A DNA stretch of 56,620 bases from JBQTIQ01 sp052387955 (lineage in GTDB: Bacteria; Actinomycetota; Acidimicrobiia; Acidimicrobiales; JACDCH01), in contig JBQTIQ010000057.1 of NCBI GenBank assembly GCA_052387955.1, positions 1-56,620 of the forward strand, read 5' to 3'. The translations under genes were made by a program, and so were the position numbers. Below the pieces are notes generated by a model, which searched no databases, was not told where the DNA came from, and saw only the letters and a program-made list of their open reading frames with translations. Of the stretch, positions 51,545 through 56,620 are shown one piece after another; positions within the stretch are counted from its first letter, which is position 1, and each line of letters begins with the position of its first letter.

Positions 51545-52182
51545 ATCTCCTCGCCGGCTTCCTTCAACAGCTGTTCGATGGTGTGGTCCCAGGTCGGCAG
51601 CGCCTGGGCACCCTTGAACCGGCTCAGGGCGTCGAGCGTGTCGCGGTGCAGGCGCAGCCATCCCCCGTTGGGGAAGTACATGTCCATCGTCTCCCGCCAC
51701 ACCGCCACCGGCAGGCGGAACTGCGCCTCCTCGTGCCAGGCGACCGGCGAGGCCATGAAACCGGGCCCGTTGCCGCGGCCGAAGACCGTGCCCGAAAAGA
51801 GCAGGATGAGCGGGACGTCGGCCTGGTCGAGCGCATGCAGATAGCGGTTGGCAGCCACCTCCATGTCGTAGGAGCAGCGCACCGGGAGGTCGACCTCGGT
51901 CTCGCCCGAAAAGCGGGTGATGGTGGCCGCCACATGGGCCCACAGGAAGGGTTTCTGGGTCTCGCCCCACCGGGAGGCCTCGCCGAACAGCTCGTAGAGC
52001 CGTGCCTCTTCGGCCTTGTCGTAGCGCCGGCGCTGGGGCTCGATGCGGATCTGGCACTTCAGGGCGACGGCGTGCACATCGGCGCCGTCGGCCTCGCTGA
52101 TCCGCAGCCGCAACATGATGGTGGGCTCGGCGGCGTAGGGCTCGGCCCGGGCGCCGAGCACCTCGAAGGCGACCGATGTCAT
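51541..52182 (-). CDS. Hydrogenase-cluster protein, DUF6084-like
   Basis: 213 residues; ATG at 52180-52182 overlaps the stop of the preceding gene. Mostly beta: VAFEVLGARAEPYAAEPTIML cited as FEVLGARAEPYAAEPTIMLR, ALKCQIRIEPQRRRY, ELFGEASRWGETQKPFLWAH cited as EASRWGETQKPFLWAHV, TEVDLPVRCSYDMEVAANRY cited as DLPVRCSYDMEVAANRYLHA, and PLILLFSGTVF. These resemble the family I recall as DUF6084, found beside actinobacterial hydrogenases. No catalytic motif seen; a scaffold or assembly role is a guess. Confidence 0.82.
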   Translation of the reverse strand: MTSVAFEVLGARAEPYAAEPTIMLRLRISEADGADVHAVALKCQIRIEPQRRRYDKAEEARLYELFGEASRWGETQKPFLWAHVAATITRFSGETEVDLPVRCSYDMEVAANRYLHALDQADVPLILLFSGTVFGRGNGPGFMASPVAWHEEAQFRLPVAVWRETMDMYFPNGGWLRLHRDTLDALSRFKGAQALPTWDHTIEQLLKEAGEEI

Positions 52183-52817
52183 CGGTTCCCCGCCGTCGCC
52201 TGCAGCCGGACGTTGGCGAAGAAGGACTCGAGGGCGTCGTTGGCTTCCTTGCCGCCGTCGAAGCCCCGCCACAGCCGGCGCAGCTCGCCGACCAACTCGT
52301 AGCAGGCGTCGATCGGCACCAGGTAGCACTCGCTGCCCCGGCCGCCGCGCTTGTCGGTGCGGACCAGGAACGCCTCGACGTCGGGCTCCAAGGTGGCCAG
52401 CCCCGGATTGGCTTCGACGATCTCATCCCAGGTCTCGAGCTCCAGCAGCGACTCGGTGGCGCCGGCGGGGCTCGGATAGAAGCCGGCGATGCGCTGCATT
52501 GCCGAGTTGGCGAAGAAGAACGCCACGCTCACCGGGATCTGCAGCGCGTCCCATTGTGCCGGTGAGAGACGGAACTCGGGGAAGGCCAGGTAGCGGTCGG
52601 GCACGGCCTTGAAGTGGCCGCCGCCGGCGCCGTCGGGTGCGAACAGCAGGTAACAGCCCCGGCAGACGCACATCAGCTGACGGGACTCGACGTCGACGCA
52701 GTGGCCGTGCTCGTCGGTGATCTCGACCGCGCACATCTCGCACTTCTCGCCGGCCCGGGGCAGCACCCGCGGTTTGGTCTGACGGATGCGGGCGAGTACG
52801 GCGAGCGGCTCGTTCAT
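52179..52817 (-). CDS. Hydrogenase-cluster protein with two CxxC knuckles, DUF5947-like
   Basis: 212 residues. Near the N-terminus are EKCEMCAVEI and MCVCRGCYLLF, two Cys pairs (with a third Cys in each region or between: HCVDVESRQL), suited to a zinc ribbon, rubredoxin-like iron site or Fe-S cluster. The rest is helical with FFFANSAMQRIAGFYPSPAGATES cited as FFFANSAMQRIAGFYPSPAG and WDEIVEANPGL. Matches the family I recall as DUF5947. In this cluster a rubredoxin-like site could protect or mature the Fe-S small subunit (inference). Confidence 0.84.
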   Translation of the reverse strand: MNEPLAVLARIRQTKPRVLPRAGEKCEMCAVEITDEHGHCVDVESRQLMCVCRGCYLLFAPDGAGGGHFKAVPDRYLAFPEFRLSPAQWDALQIPVSVAFFFANSAMQRIAGFYPSPAGATESLLELETWDEIVEANPGLATLEPDVEAFLVRTDKRGGRGSECYLVPIDACYELVGELRRLWRGFDGGKEANDALESFFANVRLQATAGNR

Positions 52818-52824
52818 ACGAGCT

Positions 52825-53412
52825 TCACGTCACAGCCAGCTCGGTGGGACAGCTGTCGTAGACCGGTCGGCGGCTGGTGGAGATCGAGATCGGGATGCTG
52901 CCGTCGTCGAAGACGTCGGGTTGGTCGGGGACCGAGGAGTCGACGTCGATGATCGCGACCTCGGGGGCCGCCTCGATGATCGCGCTCTTCACCGCGTTCT
53001 CGAGGGTTTCCGACGACGACGGGCACCCGTCACAGCTGCCCAGCAGCCGCAACCGGACGGCGCCGACGTGGGCGTCGACCTCGAGCAGTTCGACGTCGCC
53101 GTGGTGGGTGGCGAGGATCGGCCGCACCGACGCCAGCGCCCGCTCGACGCGGGCGTCCAGGCTGTCGGGGTGCAAGCCGTGCACGAGCAGGATGCTGCCG
53201 ACCAGCTCGTCGTTGACGAGCAGGCCGAAGAGCTGAGGATCGGCCTGGACGTAGTCGAGGACCTTGGCCAGAGCACCCCCGTACAGCTCGGTCACCAAGC
53301 GCAGCAGCTCTTCGGCCCGGGCCACCGTGCGAGGGTCGGCGGTCACCTGCAACTCGTCGAGAAGCTGCTCGATGCGGTCGCCGGTGGCCCGGAGGTTGGT
53401 GCCACCGCTCAC
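52825..53412 (-). CDS. NifU C-terminal domain protein of the hydrogenase cluster
   Basis: 195 residues from a GTG at 53410-53412. N-terminal 90 residues are helical (RIEQLLDELQVTADPRTVARAEELLRLV cited as ARAEELLRLVTELYGGALAK). The C-terminal part is a NifU-type Fe-S carrier: VRLRLLGSCDGCPSSSETL with the CxxC cluster site and LENAVKSAIIEAAPEV. Likely delivers Fe-S clusters to the hydrogenase small subunit or to the Cys-rich neighbour. A perfect hairpin covers its start codon. It follows hhyL by 112 bases. Confidence 0.9.
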   Translation of the reverse strand: MSGGTNLRATGDRIEQLLDELQVTADPRTVARAEELLRLVTELYGGALAKVLDYVQADPQLFGLLVNDELVGSILLVHGLHPDSLDARVERALASVRPILATHHGDVELLEVDAHVGAVRLRLLGSCDGCPSSSETLENAVKSAIIEAAPEVAIIDVDSSVPDQPDVFDDGSIPISISTSRRPVYDSCPTELAVT

Positions 53413-53436
53413 CGCACGGGCCCTACCGTGCGGTGA
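53409..53436 (-). promoter_or_regulatory. Hairpin enclosing the start codon of the NifU-domain gene
   Basis: Perfect 11-bp inverted repeat TCACCGCACGG / CCGTGCGGTGA with a six-base loop. In the minus-strand transcript the start GUG lies in the 3' arm and a GUAGGG, the only ribosome-binding-like sequence, straddles the loop. It could restrict translation, terminate some transcripts after hhyL, or mark an RNA-processing point. Confidence 0.6.
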
Positions 53437-53524
53437 ACGGCGACAATCGAGGTACCGCAGAAGGGCACCCGTGGAGTACAGGCGCCGGGTGAGGCGCCGT
53501 CGAACCGGTGGTCCGACGGCACCA

Positions 53525-55300
53525 TCAGGTCGCCAGCTCGGGGTGGCTGATCTGGCTGGGCGAGTGCATCGTCTTACGTACCTTGCCCTTGCCCATGTAC
53601 AGGTGCACGCCACAGGGCAGGCAGGGGTCGAAGCTGCGGACGGTCCGCATGATGTCGATGCCCTTGAAATGATCGAGGTCGTTCTCCTCGAAGATCGGCG
53701 TGTTCTGCACCGCGTCCTCGTACGGCCCTGGTGTCCCGTAACTGTCACGGGGGTTCGCGTTCCAGGGTGTGGGCGGGTACGGGTGGTAGTTGGCGATCTT
53801 GCCTTCCTTGATCACCATGTGGTGCGAGAGCACACCCCGAACGGCTTCGGTGAAGCCGCACCCGATGCCCTCGTCGGGCACCTCGAAGGGCTCCCACGTC
53901 TTGGTCTTGCCCGCCCGCACGTCGGCCAGCGCCTTCTCGATGAAGTCGAGGGCGGCGGCGGCGGCGTAGGCCTGGAAGTAGGTGCGGGCGCGGTTGCGCT
54001 CGATGGTGTTGGACCACTCCGGGACCTTCCACTCGAAGGTCACCTCGGGCCGCAACGCGGTCTTCGGCAGGTGGATCTCGACGCTGTGGCCGGTCGCCTT
54101 GATGAAGGGCGTGTTGACGAGGCCCGACAGGGCGGTCGCCCAGAGGCGGGCAAGCGGGCCGCCGCCGGTGTCGAGGGAGAGGTGGTCGGTGCCGTCGAAC
54201 CAACGGGGCGACATCACCCAGCTGTAGTTGCCGTCGAAGTTGCGCTTCTGGGGCTGGGGGATCGTGTGCTGGTTCCACGGGTGGCGGCGGTCGACCGGGT
54301 TGCCCAGAGGGTCCCGGGACACGAACATCTCCTGGCCTTCCCAGTCGTCGTAGAACGAGTGGCCGAGAAGGATGCGGATGCCGAGGTTGATCTCGACCAG
54401 GTCGTTGGTCACCAGGTTGCCGTCGACGACGATGCCGGGCGTGACGCCCATGGCCCGCCCCCAGGTGGTCATGTCCCGGTAGTCGAAGTTGCAGACGTCC
54501 GGGTCCTGGAACGCACCCCAGCAGCCGAGCAGGGTACGACGAAGGCCCACCTTCTCGTAGCCGGGCATGGCCTCGTAGAAGAAGTCGAAGAGGTCGTCGT
54601 GCAACGGCACGACCCGCTTCATGAACTCCACGTAGCGCATCAGGCGGGTGTAGTAGTCGGTGAACAGCTGGATCGTGGCGGTGGTGCCGACCCCGCCCGG
54701 GTAGAGGGTGGAGGGGTGGACGTGGCGCCCCTCCATGAGGCAGAACATCTCCCGGGTCGACCGGCTGACCTGCAGGGCCTCACGGTAGAACTCGCCCGAG
54801 AAGGGGTTCAACGACCGCATGATGTCGCCGACCGTCTTGTAGCCGTGATCGGCGGCGTGGGGGGCCTCGGTGGCGTTGGCCCGGTCGAGGACGCCCGGGT
54901 TGGTCTCGCCGACCATCCGCTCGCAGAAGTCGACCCCGACCAGGTTCTCCTGGAAGATGTTGTGGTCGAACATGTACTCGGCCGCCTCACCGAGGTTCAC
55001 GATCTGTTCGCCCAGGGCCGGCGGGTGCACCCCGTAGGCCATGTTCTGGGCATAGCACGAGCAGGTGGCGTGGTTGTCGCCGCAAATACCACAGATGCGG
55101 CTGGTGATGAAGTGCGCGTCCCGAGGGTCCTTGCCCTTCATGAAGATCGAATAGCCCCGGAAGATCGACGACGTCGAGTGGCACTCGGCGACCGTCCCCT
55201 TGCCGAAGTCGATCTTGGCGTAGATCCCGAGGCTCCCGACGATCCGGGTGATCGGGTCCCACGCCATCTCGACGAGGCCGTTGGCATCGGTTGTAGCCAT
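53525..55300 (-). CDS. hhyL: [NiFe]-hydrogenase large subunit, group 1h (actinobacterial type)
   Basis: Catalytic subunit of a high-affinity uptake hydrogenase. 591 residues from the ATG at 55298-55300 (frame open six codons further). Nickel ligands: Cys70 and Cys73 in SRICGICGDNHATC (L1) and Cys560, Cys563 in DPCLPCGVHLY (L2). After His566 there are 25 residues (to SHPELAT) expected to be cut off by the protease encoded downstream. Other typical blocks: AWDPITRIVGSLGIYAKID, cited as DPITRIVGSLGIYAKID, and DTGGGPLARLWA. Group assignment is from overall pattern and accessory genes. Small subunit gene is eight bases upstream. Confidence 0.96.
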   Translation of the reverse strand: MATTDANGLVEMAWDPITRIVGSLGIYAKIDFGKGTVAECHSTSSIFRGYSIFMKGKDPRDAHFITSRICGICGDNHATCSCYAQNMAYGVHPPALGEQIVNLGEAAEYMFDHNIFQENLVGVDFCERMVGETNPGVLDRANATEAPHAADHGYKTVGDIMRSLNPFSGEFYREALQVSRSTREMFCLMEGRHVHPSTLYPGGVGTTATIQLFTDYYTRLMRYVEFMKRVVPLHDDLFDFFYEAMPGYEKVGLRRTLLGCWGAFQDPDVCNFDYRDMTTWGRAMGVTPGIVVDGNLVTNDLVEINLGIRILLGHSFYDDWEGQEMFVSRDPLGNPVDRRHPWNQHTIPQPQKRNFDGNYSWVMSPRWFDGTDHLSLDTGGGPLARLWATALSGLVNTPFIKATGHSVEIHLPKTALRPEVTFEWKVPEWSNTIERNRARTYFQAYAAAAALDFIEKALADVRAGKTKTWEPFEVPDEGIGCGFTEAVRGVLSHHMVIKEGKIANYHPYPPTPWNANPRDSYGTPGPYEDAVQNTPIFEENDLDHFKGIDIMRTVRSFDPCLPCGVHLYMGKGKVRKTMHSPSQISHPELAT

Positions 55301-55308
55301 GGGCGCTC

Positions 55309-56379
55309 CTACCTCCACGATTCCCGGTAACCGGTCAGCAGGCGCTTCCCGGGCTTACGCCACTTGGGCTCCTCGTCGACGGTCTTGGCCGTGACCCGAC
55401 GAAGACCGCGGATGGCGCTGCCGTAGACGCCCGAGGCGATGGTCGACACCGTCGCGCCCGGAGGCTCGTCCATGAACGGCATGAACTTGTCGGGGAAGCC
55501 GGGCATCGTGCAGCCGATGCAGATGCCGCCGACGTTGGGGCACCCCCCCACCCCGTTGATCCAGCCCCGCTTGGGCACGTTGCACTTGACCACCGGTCCC
55601 CAGCACCCGAGCTTGACGATGCACTTGGGCGAGCCGTACTCGGCAGCGAAGTCGCCCTGCTCGTAGTAGCCGGCCCGGTCGCAGCCCTCGTGCACGGTGG
55701 CGCCGAAGAGCCACTGGGGCCGCAGCGCGCTGTCGAGGGGGATCATCGGGGCCTGGCCGGTGGCCATGTAGAGCAGATAGAGGATGGTCTCGGAAAGGTT
55801 GTCGGGATGAATGGGACATCCCGGGACACACACGATCGGGATGCCGGCCTTCGACTTCCAGGACCAACCCAGGTAGTCGGGGACTCCCATGGCACCGGTC
55901 GGGTTGCCCGCCATCGCATGGATGCCGCCGTAGGTGGCACAAGTGCCGACAGCCAGCACGGCCAGGGCCTTGGGGGCCAGACGATCGAGCCACTCGCTGG
56001 TCGTCATGGGCTGGTCGGTCTCGGGATCGTTCCCGAAAGCGGCCCAGTACCCCTCGCTCTTGATCGCCTCGTTCGGGATCGATCCCTCGATCACCAGCAC
56101 GAAGGGCTCGAGCTCTCCTCGGTCTGCCTTGAAGAACCATTCGAGGAAATCATCGGCCCCGCCGACGGGGCCACATTCGTAGTCGATCAACGGCCAGTGG
56201 ACTGCGATCTTCGGTAACCCCGGCAGAGCGCCGAGGGCGATCTCTTCGATGCTGGGCTGGGTCGCCGCCGTCAGCGCGACCGAATCACCATCACAGCTCA
56301 GCCCAGCGTTGATCCAAAGGATATGGATGACGGTTTCGTCCGCTTCAGTTGCGGTCGCAGCTTCGTCAGTTGCGGTCAC
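55309..56379 (-). CDS. hhyS: [NiFe]-hydrogenase small subunit, group 1h (actinobacterial type)
   Basis: Electron-transfer subunit with three Fe-S clusters. 356 residues from a GTG at 56377-56379, with GGGGAGG seven bases upstream; the ATG inside that gap is followed by a stop. No Tat signal peptide, so the enzyme faces the cytoplasm, as known for this group. Proximal-cluster motif INAGLSCDGDSVAL has Cys29 then Asp32 (CxxD instead of CxxC), with Cys147 in GTCATYGG and Cys188 in PGCPIHP. This is the 3Cys-1Asp site known from the Ralstonia eutropha actinobacterial-type hydrogenase. Further ligands: His230, Cys233, Cys253, Cys259, and Cys266, Cys280, Cys287, Cys290. Confidence 0.96.
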   Translation of the reverse strand: MTATDEAATATEADETVIHILWINAGLSCDGDSVALTAATQPSIEEIALGALPGLPKIAVHWPLIDYECGPVGGADDFLEWFFKADRGELEPFVLVIEGSIPNEAIKSEGYWAAFGNDPETDQPMTTSEWLDRLAPKALAVLAVGTCATYGGIHAMAGNPTGAMGVPDYLGWSWKSKAGIPIVCVPGCPIHPDNLSETILYLLYMATGQAPMIPLDSALRPQWLFGATVHEGCDRAGYYEQGDFAAEYGSPKCIVKLGCWGPVVKCNVPKRGWINGVGGCPNVGGICIGCTMPGFPDKFMPFMDEPPGATVSTIASGVYGSAIRGLRRVTAKTVDEEPKWRKPGKRLLTGYRESWR

Positions 56380-56457
56380 GGCATCGCCTCCCCGCGGTGC
56401 GGCATACGGCGCAACGAACGCCGCCCGCTATGACTACCGCCGAGGGGCCCACGCGTC

Positions 56458-56480
56458 GATAGGTGTCTTTCGCACCTATC
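56458..56480. promoter_or_regulatory. Inverted repeat GATAGGTG / CACCTATC upstream of hhyS
   Basis: Perfect 8-bp arms separated by seven bases (TCTTTCG), 79-101 bases ahead of the hhyS start. AT-rich for this genome and immediately next to an R1 repeat. Candidate operator for the hydrogenase operon or terminator of a gene beyond the window. Confidence 0.5.
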
Positions 56481-56553
56481 AGTCGCGTTCCCCGGCCACG
56501 CAGGCCGGGCCGGGCCGCACCTCCGCTGGCGCTCCGGCGCTCGCATCCGCGGC
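56481..56553. repeat. Dispersed repeat R1, copy upstream of the hydrogenase operon
   Basis: Contains the exact core GCGTTCCCCGGCCACGCAGG (from 56485) and GCTGGCGCTCCGGCGCTCGC. Directly abuts the inverted repeat at 56458-56480. Confidence 0.9.
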
Positions 56554-56570
56554 CACGCAGGCTGGCGTCA

Positions 56571-56620
56571 TGCTGGCGTTCCCCGGCCACGCAGGCCGCG
56601 CCGGGCCGCACCTCCGCTGG
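56571..56620. repeat. Dispersed repeat R1, copy truncated by the window edge
   Basis: Starts TGCTGGCGTTCCCCGGCCAC and runs out of the window at CCTCCGCTGG. Forms a tandem pair with 56481-56553, like the pair at 28922-29119. Confidence 0.88.

Overview
This is a very GC-rich chromosomal window from a Gram-positive actinobacterium, most likely an uncultured member of the Acidimicrobiia or a close relative (inference). Evidence seen: GTG starts and 4-base ATGA/GTGA gene overlaps throughout; a phosphatidylinositol-mannoside set (pgsA, patA, pimA-like); CWB2 wall-binding repeats; F420/PPOX-type flavoproteins; a CrtL-type lycopene cyclase; an actinobacterial EF-G paralogue; and an actinobacterial-type (group 1h) uptake [NiFe]-hydrogenase. 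No tRNA, rRNA or CRISPR array was recognised.

Layout. 1-121 is the 3' end of an ISAzo13-type transposase. From 0.5 to 36 kb the minus strand carries a conserved actinobacterial backbone: rel, apt, secF, secD, yajC, (tgt, queA), ruvB, ruvA, ruvC, yebC, pdxT, pdxS, (DUF3048 lipoprotein, htpX, lemA), a pimA-like mannosyltransferase, patA and pgsA. The shared genes run in the same order as M. tuberculosis Rv2583c-Rv2612c (recalled synteny). Plus-strand blocks interrupt it: an ECF sigma factor with a membrane-anchored tail (10.3-11.5 kb); a KhtTU-like K+/H+ antiporter pair (13.9-15.5 kb); and an ABC-2 exporter plus a complete branched-chain amino-acid type uptake operon with two coupled micro-ORFs (17.2-24.4 kb), closed by a strong hairpin terminator against a 772-residue CWB2 wall protein.

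36.2-47.1 kb is accessory: lycopene cyclase, EF-G-like GTPase, then a decaying stretch (39.8-41.2 kb) with a frameshifted RsbW-type ATPase, an E-set fragment, a STAS protein and a superoxide dismutase N-terminal remnant. That remnant begins in the stop codon of a ClC-CBS channel gene divergent from a MarR regulator. DinB-like proteins, RarD, two flavoprotein genes and a Vsr endonuclease follow.

47.1-56.4 kb is one minus-strand hydrogenase gene cluster: small subunit, large subunit, NifU-domain protein, three accessory proteins of unknown role, maturation protease, a 34-residue membrane micro-protein, YceI, HypC, a YtxH-like small protein and HypD. The small subunit shows the CxxD motif expected for the 3Cys-1Asp proximal cluster of this hydrogenase class. 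Such enzymes scavenge atmospheric-level H2. hypA, hypB, hypE and hypF are not in the window.

Non-coding signals include two dispersed repeat families (six copies of a 50-99 bp element; two copies of a 127 bp element containing a 13-14 bp inverted repeat), a 60-bp phased palindrome array, a perfect 80-bp tandem duplication, and hairpins upstream of or over hydrogenase start codons.
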